From Microthyrium microscopicum (lineage: Eukaryota > Ascomycota > Dothideomycetes > Microthyriales > Microthyriaceae), in assembly GCA_010405405.1 (NCBI GenBank), contig MU004231.1, positions 1,233,736 to 1,297,735 of the forward strand: DNA of 64,000 nt, in the 5' to 3' direction. Both the position numbers and the translations under genes were made by a program. The notes beneath the pieces were generated by a model, which was not told where the DNA came from, ran no database searches, and was given only the letters and a program-made list of their open reading frames with translations. This document shows, one piece after another, positions 48,201 through 61,380 of this stretch (positions within the stretch are counted from its first letter, which is position 1; the number at the start of each line of letters is the position of its first letter).

Positions 48201-50340
48201 AAAGAAGTTCCTAAATAAAGATAGGAGTAGCTATAGAGATCTAAATAATCTAGCTTAAATAATAAGGAGGATAATAACCTAGAATATTAGTATTATTATA
48301 AGTTAGATTTAAATAGAGTAAATAAAAAAGTTTATAAAATAGGATTAGTATTTCTATATAATAAGCTATTAGATATATTTAGCTCCTAAGGCGTAGGCTA
48401 AGTAGAAATTATAATAAGTAAGTTACTAGTAAAGGTAGCTAACTAGTAAAATATATATCTATTATTAAACTATTACTTTTATTCTATAGAAAAACCTAAA
48501 TTATATAATAACTAGACTAGAAAACTAGTTAAAAGAAAATCCTAGCTTAGTAAATTATCTATACTTATTTATTTAATAATAGGATTAATAGGCTATTTTC
48601 TACTTTAATAGATTATTAAGAAACTTCTAAACTATAAAGAGTTAAACTACTACTATTAGTTTAAATATACTATAATAAATACTAAAATATAATACCTTTC
48701 TTTTATAATATATAATTTAGAATATTACTTTCTAGATAGATAGCTAAGATAATACTAAATATTATATAAAGGAGTATCTATTTTATAATGCTACTCTTTA
48801 TAGAAATATAAAAATGCTATATATATATTTATTATAAGTTTAAATATATTTTAATATATACTAAAATAGGATAAATCCTAAGTACTTAGAAAATATAATA
48901 AATTATGCCTATCTATTTAATAATAGAGCTATGAAGTACCTAATAAAGATAGAACCTAGGTATAAAATAATGTAAATATTTTATAAAGACTTATAAGGGA
49001 GGTAGAAGATTAATAAATTTTTTATAATATAACTTAGGATAAGGTATTCTTCTATAAGACTAGATATACCTAAAATAACTAGGGGTACTACTATTAGTTT
49101 AATAATACTTTAGCAAAGAAGATTATATTTCTATAGTAGAGGAAGATATTCTAAATATAATATTTTAGGAGGTATATAAATAATCCTATACTCTTATTAG
49201 TTTAAATATAGTACCTTTATATTATAAATATTAATGAATTTATAATTAGTTAGGATGCTATTTAATATCTATAGTTTAGCTAAACATAGTAGTAAAGATT
49301 CTTAAGAAGAGTTATAGTAATATATTTTCTTAAGAAAAGCTATATAGCTAATTTAAGCACTATTATACCTTTAAATACACTATTTTTAACTAAGCAAAAT
49401 ATATATAGGATCCTATAGAACTTAGAGAATAAAGTTAACTCTCTATACTATCTTAAAGACTTAATAATAATTTTTATTATCTATAGAATAGCTTAGCTAT
49501 AAAATCCTAATACTCTATACCCCTATTCATTTAATAATAGCTTTTCCTTTAAAGTTATATAATAAGAATTTAGATATACTAAATTAAGGAAGCTAAATTT
49601 TAATAATATACTTATAAAAGAATATAATTAATACTAGTAAGTAAATAAAAGTCTAACCTAATAATATAAACCTTTAGGAATTTAATAACTTAGAAGCTAG
49701 CTTTAGATCTCTTACTATAAGAGATAAAGTTACTACTTCTATATATTTAAACGTAATTAGAAGCTTCTAATTTTAAAAGCTATAATTATCTCTTAAAAAG
49801 GCTAGTAAAGAGTTAATAAAATATTTAGCTTTAAAGATTTAAGAATTTAAGCGTAACCTTCTTAAGTAAGTACTAATATTTAATTAAGGAAGAAATAAAT
49901 TATTTATTTATTAACATATATCCTACTTCTCTAAATTAGATTACTCTATTTTCTTTATACTATACTTTATAATAGGATATTCTAAGATTATAAAAATAGA
50001 TACTATATAAAGATATATTAATAGATTTTAGTATTACTATTAAAAATAGTAGATCTAGTAGATACTACTAAGTAATAATAACTTACGCTAAAAACTAACG
50101 TAGTACTTTAGCTAGAGAATCTCTTAAGAGACTTCCTAAAGAGCTTATTTATTAAACTAAGTATAAATAATAAATAATTATAAAATAATTACTATAATTC
50201 TATATATAAAACGCAAAAGGTAGCTAACTTAACTTATTTATATTTAGTATAATATATATAGACTAAAAAGTATTTCCTAATAACTAACTCTTACCTAAAT
50301 CTAATTAGAGAATATAGAAGGGAGTATTAATTAGTAAAAG
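48201..50340. other. AT-rich island segment without an assignable element
   Basis: About 2.1 kb of AT-rich DNA. It has more surviving CpA/TpG than the parts to its left, which suggests different timing or strength of RIP. A short motif around TATTAGTTTAAATATA recurs here (48655, 49092, 49196). No coding domains were recognised. Confidence 0.4.
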
Positions 50341-52490
50341 AAATAGATACAAATAATTAAGCTTAGTAAGAGAAGGAACTAAATATTCTAAAATATAACT
50401 AGCTAGATTATAATAAGTAGATAGCAAAACTTAATAATAAGTAGAAGCTAAAGAAAGTAGTAGACTATTTTAAGAAAAAAATCTAGTAAAGACTAGCTAT
50501 TCTTAGAATAATAGATAAAAAAAAATAGAATACTTAAGATCTAGTAAATAAATTAAATAAAATATAAGAACGCCTTAACCTACGTCTAAGAGTTCTTATC
50601 TAATATAGAATATTTACGTTTTTAGTCTACTAAGATTAAGTATAAAAGTATATAGTTATATACAACTTAGATTCTACTAAACTCTAAGAATAAAAATATA
50701 TAGATTAAGCTAATATTAAAACTATTTTTAATTAGTAATAAACTAATATATATAAGTTCTTATATATCTTAAATAATATAAGAAAAGCTACTTATTATAC
50801 TTAGCTCTATATAGAGGATATAATTTCTTCTAATTACTAACTTAAGATACTTAATACTTAGTATAGTTTACTATTATACTAGTAGGTTAATATAAAAAAT
50901 AACTTAGAGTTTAAAGATAATAATAACTTCTTCTAATAGATAGAATACGTTTTATAGATATAAGTACATAAGAAGGATAAGGAAGAGTTAAATATTTTAA
51001 TACTTTAAGATAAAGTAGTAAATTTAAGAAGAATTAAATAATCCTAATTATATTAAGATATAGCTAATTCCTATACAACTATTATAGAATCTTTTATTAC
51101 TATAGGTAAGTAAAAAGTTTAAGTTTAGGTAAATAGATTACTAGTTAAACTAGTAGCTAAATAAGTTTAATTTAACTTAATAGCTACTAGTAAAGAAGAT
51201 AAGGTTATTCCTAGGCTAGAAACTACTACTATATTCTAAAATCTACTAATTAAGATTAATAATCTAATATTACTATCCTTTATATAACCTTTTTTATAGA
51301 AAAAGATAGAAAGTAAAGCTTCCCTATTATATTAAAGAGTAGAGTAAATTAATAGAAATCTAATCTCTCTAGACTTATCTAATATAGAAGTAGAACTAGG
51401 TTTATTACTAAACTTCTTAATAAAAGATATATATATTACTATATAGGCCCTTAAAGATACCTAAATATAATAAGAATAACTAAAAAATAAGCTAAAGAAA
51501 AAGATAAAACTAAAAATAGTACGTAGCCTAAATTAGGATAAAGATAAGTACTATATACTAAAAAAATAGCTATAGAATTATATAGATAGTAAAATTCTAT
51601 AAATATAGCTTTATAAACCTAATCTAGAAATTAAATATCTTAAAATAGACTTAGGAATTTTACTAGTAGTAGAATATTCCTTATAACTAAAGCCTTCCTT
51701 AGAAATTATAGCTACTATTAAAATAATTATATAATACTATATATTAAAAAAGGGTAAAAGTAAGATAAGTCTTTAGAAGCTAGATATCTTTATTAAGTAT
51801 CTAACCTAGGTAAAAACCTAAGTTTAACTTTAATATAACTATAAGATAGTAAAAGATTAATTAGTTTATAAGAATTAGGGATACTACTATTTTTTATAAT
51901 AAGGTTAAATTATAATTAATAAGCTCTTTTAAGTATACGTAAGATGCTTAGAGCTAATTAGACTATTACTAAAATTCTATAAAGTCTATATAAATAATAG
52001 AGTAACTTAAGAACTTATATATAAGAAAAAGAATCTAAATTTTATTAGTAAATTGCTAGTACTACTAAATAATACTAGGTACTTTATTTAGTATAGAAAG
52101 ATTATAAAGCTATTCTATAACGCTAAGGATAAATTTATAGCTACTCTTCTAAGATAAGTAGTCTAGAATATATTTACTTGCCTTAAACTAGAAGGCTTTA
52201 ACCTTATTAACGTTACGTATAATAATCTACTTTAGTATTAGTAGAATATAATATTTATTATTAAAAATAAGAAAGTTACGTACTAGGACTTAAGACTAGA
52301 CTATCTTAGAGATACTTAGAAATAGCTAATAGGTATAGCTAATAAGGTAGCTATAACTAAGTTTAATTAAAACTTAATACTAAAATAAGTCTAAAAGTAG
52401 ATAGTAGAATATAATAAGTAAGTTTAATAGTACATTAAGGCCTTACTATAAAAAAATAATACTATTTGACGATAACGTAATAAACTTACA
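50341..52490 (+). other. Unidentified RIP-degraded reading frame
   Basis: On the plus strand one frame stays coding-like for over 2 kb: interruptions are almost all of the type RIP produces, and the translation is rich in Leu, Arg/Lys, Tyr and Ile without low-complexity drift. I see no reverse transcriptase, integrase or other known domain. The element at 52496-60377 sits at its right end, and similar coding-like sequence continues beyond it (60383-61150). It could be an extra gene of the outer element or a different transposon. Confidence 0.4.
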
Positions 52491-52495
52491 GACTA
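52491..52495 (+). repeat. Target-site duplication GACTA, left
   Basis: GACTA directly before the left LTR is repeated at 60378-60382 after the right LTR. Confidence 0.85.
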
Positions 52496-52713
52496 TGTAA
52501 TAATTCCTTATAGTACTATATTGAGAGAGATCTTAGTATTATAAGATTACGCGCTAGACCTAGAGAGTATTAGCGCGTCTAAGGTTCTACTAAGTGGACT
52601 TACTTTCCTTATAGATTCGCAATAGTTCTAGATCTTCTTCCTCTCTCTCTTATACGTAGATTCTTAAATACTAGCTAATTATCTACTTACTCTAAGTCCT
52701 ATTGCTTATTATA
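52496..52713 (+). repeat. Left LTR of the degraded gypsy element (218 bp)
   Basis: Aligns without gaps to 60160-60377; begins TGTAATAATTCCTTATA, an AT-shifted form of the inverted-repeat start seen in the young element's LTR. Confidence 0.85.
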
Positions 52714-55700
52714 TAATCTATATACTACAAAATCGTTACGTGCTTATACTACGTATTAAAAAGCTTTAAATCGTTTAGCGTAAGCAATATCTTATTACTC
52801 TTTATATAGGCAATATCTTATTATACTTTATGTATAGAACCCTGAAATTTTAAGCCCTACTTTAAAATCTAATAATACTAAAACTAATTAGCGCGTTAGG
52901 ATTCCCTAATACTAATTATCCTAATTAGTATTAGACTAATAAAAGGTCTAAGCTTTAATTGCCTCTTAATTACTTACGTATAGAAATACTAAATTTATCT
53001 TCCTTACTATAATCTCTCTAAATACTACCTTTAAACTAAAATTATTCTTAACTCTAAATCCCTTTTATAGCGTTTATTAATTAAAGACTCTAATAGCTAG
53101 TAAGAATCTATTATTATTATAAATAACTAAGTTCCTTTACTACTATAAAGTAGATATAGAGTAGATAGCTATCTATACTAATCTTTTTTACCCTAGTATA
53201 AGGCTAACTAGCTTAATTATTATTAATTTTTATCTTCTTTATATTACCTATTAATTTTAGGTTATCTTCTTACTATACTAAATATTAGCTAGTTAGATAC
53301 TTAGAATATAGTATAGATTTTATAATTTATAAAGAAGCTACTTATACGTAACTAAGAACTATAGAAATTATTAGTAAACTTTAATAAAGATAATAATAAT
53401 TAGCTACTTAGGTTATTATAAAAAGAGAGTAAGGAGAAAGCCCTAATTCGTAATAATAAAAGAGTAAGACCTTTAAAATAGTATATTAAAGACATTACTT
53501 ATAAAGGAGATAAGGAATTTAGAAGTAAAAAGGAAGGTAATATTACTAAAATCTATAGAATCTTTAAAGATAATACTAGCTTATTATAAGAAATTATTAA
53601 ATAGTTAGCAGTTATATAAAAGAATCTAGAATTAGTAGATATTTCTCTAATATTTAAGAGCTACTATATAGTTACTATAAATTTAAACTATATTATTAAT
53701 CTCCTAGTAGACTATAAGCTATTATAATTCTAAGCTATAGCGCGCTAAGTATTACCTAGTTAGAAAGACTAGAAGTTAAAGCTTACCCTACTAATAGTAT
53801 AAAAGACCCTAAAAGACTTAGAACTACTATACTATAATTACTTTATTATCTAATCTAGCTAAGGCCTTACCTATACTCTAAAAGGTAACCTAGACCTTAA
53901 TAAATTTATTATAATATTATTTAACTACTACTTAAAGATATAGGCTATGTCTTACTTCTATAATATAGAATAAGATATAAACGTCATCTAAGCTAAGTAA
54001 TTAAATAAAGAGAAAGCCTATAGCGCCTAGCTAGAGGAAGACGCTAAATAAAACTAGAATTTAGTAGATAATCTTATAAAAGTAAATAAAGATTATTAAG
54101 TAGAGATCTTATAGCTAAATACTAGACTTTAAGATAGTAATATTTTTCTTAATAAGAGAGTTGCTACTTATAAAACTATAAATAACCTCTAGTATAATAA
54201 TACCCTCCTAAAAGATATAGTTACGTCTTAATTTTCTAAATTAGATTAGTTCTAAACTATACTTTAGTAGAAAGTTAACAAAGTTATAGTACTTTAAGTA
54301 TAAGTTAAAGCCTTCTAAAAGTCTAAAGCACTTAAGAAGATAAATAACCCTTACGCTAATCTTAATAAGAATACTAATAATAACTTACTACGCTCTACAT
54401 TAGTTAGTCCTAATTTAAACTTAAATTATTAGTCTCTATATAGAAGTTCTATACCTTGCTAATTTACCTCTAATTTCTTAATATACGCTATAAGTAAAGG
54501 TTTTAAAGAATAAAGAGAAAAGCTTACTAAGTTTAATAAAAAGAATAAAGATAAGTACTATACTTAGAAAGCTAAAGTGCTTAATTATCTTAATAAGAAT
54601 ACCCTTATATATAATATAGAGTTATTTAAAATTTGTCTAATTTAGGAATAGATAGATAAATAGGCCTTTACTACTATTAAGGAGCAAAGTAAATAAGATT
54701 TTTATAATCTATATCTTTACTTAAAAGAGGTATAGGTAGACCTAGACTATAAATACACTACTAAGGATAGTTTTATAAAGGTTAAAACCTAGCTTAAAAT
54801 ATTAAAAGCTTAAATAAAGATATTAGAAAAGGTAGAAGAATACCTTACTTACTTCTCTTCTAATTCCTATAAAGTAAGATTATTTAACGAAGAGAAGATT
54901 ATTAAATTACGCAACTTATTACTAAAGCGTTTTACTAATTATCTACTATTTATTAAACTAGACTCTTACTTTAAATTTATTAATAACCTTTATAAAGTAT
55001 TCTATTAAATAAAATATTAACTTTCTATAGAAACTAATAATAATAGCTACTCTAACTCTAATAGCTTTTATAGAGGCTATAGAGGTAGAAGGCGTAAAAA
55101 CTATAATAGTAGTAGTAGCACCTATAATAATATTACTAATAATAATAGCAAAATTATACGTTTATAGGAAGTCTTTTATACCCTACGAAAGAATAACTAT
55201 TATATCTAATATAAAGAATAAGGATATAGCTATTAGAAAGTAAATACTCTATATATAGATAAAAATTCTTTTTCTAATACTAAGATTTATGCTAAAGTTA
55301 CTTATATAGCTACTATCTTTACTATAGTATTTATATAACTTAATTTTAATCTTTTACGTACTAATAATAACTTAGAAAACTAAAGGCTCTTCTATATAGA
55401 TACGTAAAGAAGCTAAATAAGTAAGAAGTATATAACTATTAAAAGAAGAAGAAATATTAAGTATATATATCTAATTTAGAAGATAAGCTAAAGACTATTT
55501 TTATTATTAATAAAATATTAAGATATTAAGCTTATATATTTAACCCTAACTTAGATAATAAGGAAGAGAATAAAGATATACTAAATTATAACTTTAACTT
55601 TAACCTAGAGCTAAATCTAGAGCCTATAAAGAAGACTTAGTCTAAATAATTAACTATAAAAGAATAAACATTTAATAAAGAACTTATTTTTACTAAAGAA

Positions 55701-58700
55701 TAAATCTAGAGTATAGTCTAAGATATAATTAAATACTTATAAAAATTAGTAAAGCTAGAGTTTATAGTAATCTAAATCTCTTTAGTATCTATTACTAATA
55801 GTTTTTATCTAAGAAGTATTTCTAAGATACTTATAGTTAATAATTAGTAGACTACTAAAGGTATAGCTTATTTATTAAAAGTAGAATATTACGTCTAAAC
55901 TAATATATTAATTAATATAAGAAGTAGAGTAATAGGTATTATATACCTAAATTTTATTTATTAATATAGTATTTCTATAATAAATCTATCTACTCTTTAA
56001 GTAATATAACTTACTAATAGCAAAGTAGTTATTAAGGTAGATAAAGCTACTATAATAAATATACGTCTTAGTAAGTATATTAAGTAAATCTACTACTTTA
56101 TTATAAATATTACTAATTATAATATTATCCTTAAAAATTTATAGGTAAACCTCTATAAAGTTACCTTTAAAGGAGATAAGAAGGAAATCTACTTTAACTC
56201 TACTTATTACTTAGTAAATTATCTACTCTATAGTTACTTAATATTAGTAGATTATAAAGGCTATTTTTATAACCTTACTAATTCTCTACTAAATAAGAAA
56301 AACGTTACTATAATTAATATAGTAGCTTTTATAAAAATGCTAGAATAAAGATAAGAATTTAGTAAAGTATAGCTAGAAAATTTAGATAAAGATAAAGATA
56401 AAGCACTACTAGATTCTTTTATATTAAAAACGCTAAAAGAGAATATTATAATTAATCTTTCTAAGATATTTCTAGAAGACTATAAAAAGTAGTATAAGAA
56501 GTATAATTAGCCTCTATTAAGTTAGGAAGAAATCTTAAAGAAACTACTAAAGGAATTCTATTACTATATTAATATCTTTAACCTAAAGCTAAGTAATAAT
56601 TTAGTACTATACTATAGTAAATAGGACTACTCTATTAATATTATCCTTAATACTACTATTCCTAAGTAAAGATATAATATCCTCTTATATTAAGAATTAC
56701 TAGTTATTAAGTAGTATATTAATTAAATACTTAGCTATAATTAAGTTTAAGCTAGTAAATTCTACTTTGCTATCCTAATATTATATATATATAAACCTAG
56801 AGGTAGTATCTACATCTATATTAATTATTAAAGCTTAAATAAAATTACCTAGAAGAACTATAACGTTCTTCTATAACTACTAGAAACCTTAGCTAGAATA
56901 TATTATATAAAATTCTTCTTAAAATTTAACATTATTATAGTCTTTACTTATATCTAAATTAAACTAGAAAATAAATATAAAACTATATTCCTTACTTATT
57001 ATAGTCTCTATAAATTTAAGGTTATATTATTTAGCCTTATTAAAGCTCTAAGTATCTTTTAAGTATACTTAAATTACGTCCTTATAAAATACTTTAATAA
57101 CTTTATTATAGGCTATATAGATAACCTCTTAGTTTTTAGTAAGAGCTAAGATTAGCATACTATATATATCTACCTTATCCTAGAAGCTATAGGTAAAGTA
57201 GGCCTCTATCTTAATATTAATAAGTATAACTTCTTTACTAAATAAATTAAATACCTTAGCCTTATTATTACTACTACTAGTATTAAAATAGATCTAGATA
57301 AAGTTAAAAACGTTACTAAATAGGCTTAACCTTTATTAATTAAAGACGTATAGGCGTTTCTAAGCTTTACTAATTTCTATTACTATTTTATTTATAGTTA
57401 CTCCTAAATTACTACCTCTCTTACTATCTTTACTAAAAAAGATATAATAGTAATCTTTTTATAGAATCTAGATAGACCTAAGGACTACATATTTAAAAAG
57501 CTAAAAAAGGACTTTACTACTATACTTATTCTTTATTACTTTAATTATATAAAGGAAATATAGTTAGAGATAGATGCCTTTAATTAGATATATACTATAG
57601 TACTTTCTTAGAAAGATAAAGAAGGTAAATTATAGCTTATTATATTCCTATTAAAGAAGATAACTCTTACTAAATATAACTATAATATTTATAATAAAGA
57701 GTTATTAGTAATTATCTACGCCTTTAAAGAATAGAAACTAAAGCTATTCTTTATAATAGATATAGTTAAGGTATTCTTAAACTACTAGAACTTATAAACT
57801 TTTATAATAACTAAAAAGCTATTTTACTAATAGATAAGATAAGCTAAATTCCTATCCTAATTCTACTTCTAAGTTTAGTATTACCCTAGTCTATTTAATA
57901 GCAAAGCTAATATACTTACTTACTAATTATAAGATCTACCTTAGGATAATAATAACCTATAAGTCTCTTAATAAGTCTAACTACTATTATTCTCTTACTA
58001 ATTTAATATTCTTTACGCTATTAAGTTAGCCTTACTATTAGTTAAACTAATAATACTATTAATTATATACTTAGTTACTCTTACTTAGAATAAGTTAGAT
58101 ATTTTAACCTTTATAAAGGAGTTAATAAATCCTATAAAGGGGCTAGCTAATAATAAAAGACTACCTAGAAAAGAGTTAATAAAACTCCTAGGAAATAATA
58201 AATTCCTAAATTTTAATAATAATTAGTTTATATAGGATATAGTTTAAGAGTTTACTAGTAATAAAACTATAGAAGCTATCTAATAAGCTAAAGTAAACTA
58301 CTAAACGTATCTACTCTTTAATATACCTAAGTAGGAAAGTATTAAGCTAGATAACTACGTAGTTACTATAAATAATATAATTCTATATTATAACTATATC
58401 TTTATTCTTTATAATAAATTACGTTATTAAGCCCTATTCTTTACTTATAGCTATAAAGTTATAAGTTATAAAAGAGTAGCTATAACCTATTATTATTTAT
58501 AAGAAACCTATTAGTAGCCTAAAATATTATAAGATATAAAGATATATATAAAAGATTATAAATACGTCTTTACTAAATTAGTATAATAAAAAAAGTAAAA
58601 ATTCTTAAGAAGCTTCCTCTTACTAGAATGCACTTAGTTAGATATTTCTATTAACTTTACTATTTTATTACTATATTATTACTACTAAGGAATAATCTAT

Positions 58701-60044
58701 TACTACGTTATAGTTATTATAGATCATTATATAAGAATACGTTATTTTATCTTACTATTAGACCTTTCTATAGAATCTATAGTTTTAGTATTTATTAACT
58801 ATATCTAGAAATTAGTAAGTTAGTCTAAAAGTATTCTTTTAGATTATAGTAGCTAATTTACTTTAGCCTTTTAGAAACATTTATATAAACGCGTTAGTAC
58901 TATTCTTTACCTTAGTATAGCTTTTTACTTAGAAATAGATAGTATTATAGAAATCTCTATTATAGCCTTAAAGTAGTATTTATAAGCCTTTATTAATTAG
59001 GATTAAGATAACTAGGTTACTTTATTATTATTTACAGAATTTATAGTTAACTTAATAGTAAACGTAATTATAAGAATTATGCCTTTCTAGGTATAAAATA
59101 GCTTTAACTCTTAATTAGGCCTTAAAGCTAATTATTCTATTCCTTACTTATTCTACGCCTTTACTACTACTAATAAGGAAAAAGCTAATATAGATATTAT
59201 ATAGTAAGGCTATACTAATATATATAAATACCTTATAAAGTAACTTACTTAAGCTTAGGTATAATAAGCTAAGTATACTAACTATTATTACTAAGCTATA
59301 TTAGATTTATAGCTAGGTAATTAAGTAAGATTAGATACCTATAATTACTCTACTTCTTATTCTTTAAAAATACTTAATAATAAAAGCTCTAAACCTTTTT
59401 ATATTATTAAAAAGATTAATGCTATTATATATAAGCTAGATCTACCCTCCTTAATAAAAATATATAATATCTTCTATACTTAGATCCTCTACTATATTAT
59501 TAATAACGCTAAATTCTTAAAACATTTAAATTCTTTTTTTACAATTATAGATAAAACTAAAGAAACTACAAAATAGTAGGTAGATATAATTATTAATAGC
59601 TATTATAAGCCTTAGATTAAGAAGAAGACGTTATAGTATATAATTAAATTTATAAGCTATAATATAGTAAAATAGTATAATTAGCATAATGCTAAAAACG
59701 CTCTAAATCTAATTATAGAATTCTATGCTTATTATCTTAATAAACTAGGCTTTTACTCTTCTTAGATCTTACTATAGCTAGAGTTAACTAAAGATAATAA
59801 CGTTATATATAACTTTAATAGTATCTTTACTAACTAGTACTAAAAAGTTTACTTTCTTTATATTACTAATATCCTTATTTAGTATAGATATACTAGCCCT
59901 TAGACTACTAAGACTTAAGAATTAGAGTATTCTAGAGATATCTTAAGGTTTATTAATACCTCTTAATAGTTACTTTAGTAGGCTAGAGGTTAAGATACTC
60001 TAAATATCTAATTATTAGCATTATATTATAGAAGGAATTTATTA

Positions 60045-60110
60045 GACTAGACTAGATTAGACTAGACTAGATTAGACTAGACTAGAATAGACTAGAATAG
60101 ACTAGAAGAG
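60045..60110 (+). repeat. (GACTA/GATTA)n pentanucleotide repeat in the degraded gypsy element
   Basis: About a dozen 5-bp units just before the polypurine tract. The pattern is what RIP would make of the (GGACT)-type repeat found at the same position in the young element. Confidence 0.7.
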
Positions 60111-60159
60111 TAATAATAAGCTAAGATAGCTTAGAGAGCTATTCTAAAAGGAGGAGTTA

Positions 60160-60377
60160 TGTAATAATTCTTTATAATACTATATTAAGAGAGATCTTAG
60201 TATTATAAGATTACGTACTAGACCTAGAGAGTATTAGTATATCTAAGGTTCTACTAAGTAGACTTACTTTCCTTATAGATCTATAGTAGTTCTAGATCTT
60301 TTTCCTCTCTCTCTTATACGTAGATTCTTAAATACTAGCTAATTATCTACTTACTCTAAGTCCTATCGCTCGTTACA
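60160..60377 (+). repeat. Right LTR of the degraded gypsy element (218 bp)
   Basis: Preceded by a purine-rich tract and followed by GACTA. It ends CTCGTTACA, so the terminal TGTAA/TTACA bases are inverted. Confidence 0.85.
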
Positions 60378-60382
60378 GACTA

Positions 60383-61150
60383 TACGATAAAGCACTTAGA
60401 TTATCTGCTACTAAACTACTTCCTTAACGACCTACTAGTTTAACCTACTTTACTTATAGATAAATATAAAAACGAACAGTAGTGCGATAGCGATTATCTA
60501 CTATAGCTATAAGATTATATAAATATTAACTCTAATAGTAACTAGATAGATAATAATAAGAAGGATAGTAACTACAATAATTAATTTAAATTCTATACTA
60601 ATAAACTACCTAAAGAAATTAAGTACTATAGTAAACTATTAAATAGTACGCCTTAGTTAATAATAGTACCCTAAGAGAATAATATTATACTTAAGAAAGT
60701 ACTAATTAAAATATCTACTTTAATTAACTACTTTATTATAGAGAAAGTTATAATAAATAATTAATATAGGGATTATAATAATCTTAAGGAATATAAATAC
60801 CTTAATAATTTAGAGGCTAGATAACTACTTAATAAAGTTAGGTAGCAAAATTTATCTATATAATAGGTCTATAATAGTATAATCTAATAAAAGAATGTAT
60901 AGCTTTATAGTCTTTAGTTTATATATTATCTAATATAGTAAAAATATAATTAGATAAGCTTCTTATCTTTAGAGCTAATAATATTTTCTAATACTATATT
61001 ACTAACTATTTATAGCTTATTATAGCCTTTGCCTATTTTATAATAAAATAAAGTTAAGAACCTAAATATAGATACTTATTACTTAATACTATATTTAATA
61101 TATATAAAGATATATAAGATTCTTTATAAAAAGGAATAGCCTAAAAAAGA
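60383..61150 (+). other. Unidentified RIP-degraded reading frame, right of the gypsy insertion
   Basis: AT-rich but with more CpA left than in most of the island. One plus-strand frame looks coding-like (for example LTDYTIKHLDYLLLNYFLND at its left end), again with interruptions of the RIP type. No family recognised. Its position suggests it belongs with the degraded frame left of 52490. Confidence 0.4.
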
Positions 61151-61380
61151 ATATAACTTATTATTAACTATCTAACTTAAATAGAAATTATTTCTAGATA
61201 ATATACTAGAAAATAGTAAAGAAGAGAATAAAGATACTAAAGAAGAGGATAAGGAAACTAAAGATAGTAAGTCTACTAAGACTAATAAAAAGGAAATTAA
61301 GTAATAAGAAATTTATTAATAAAAGGTTTATTTATATATAAGATTAAGATTATATCTTAACCTTTATTATTTATAGAATA

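Larger units (their letters stand above)
52496..60377 (+). mobile_element. RIP-degraded Ty3/gypsy LTR retrotransposon (about 7.9 kb)
   Basis: Bounded by 218-bp LTRs with TG/CA ends and a GACTA target duplication. The internal DNA is AT-rich and heavily broken, but traces run in gypsy order on the plus strand: gag-like from ~53.3 kb, reverse transcriptase near 56.7-57.3 kb (YIDDLLVF-type block near 57.11 kb), RNase H near 57.6-57.8 kb and integrase near 58.6-59.1 kb. The polypurine tract (AAAGGAGGAGTTA) and a (GACTA)n stretch before the right LTR parallel the young element, so the two are probably related lineages. The two LTRs differ by transitions, consistent with RIP after insertion. Older than the 36.4-kb element. 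Confidence 0.85.
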
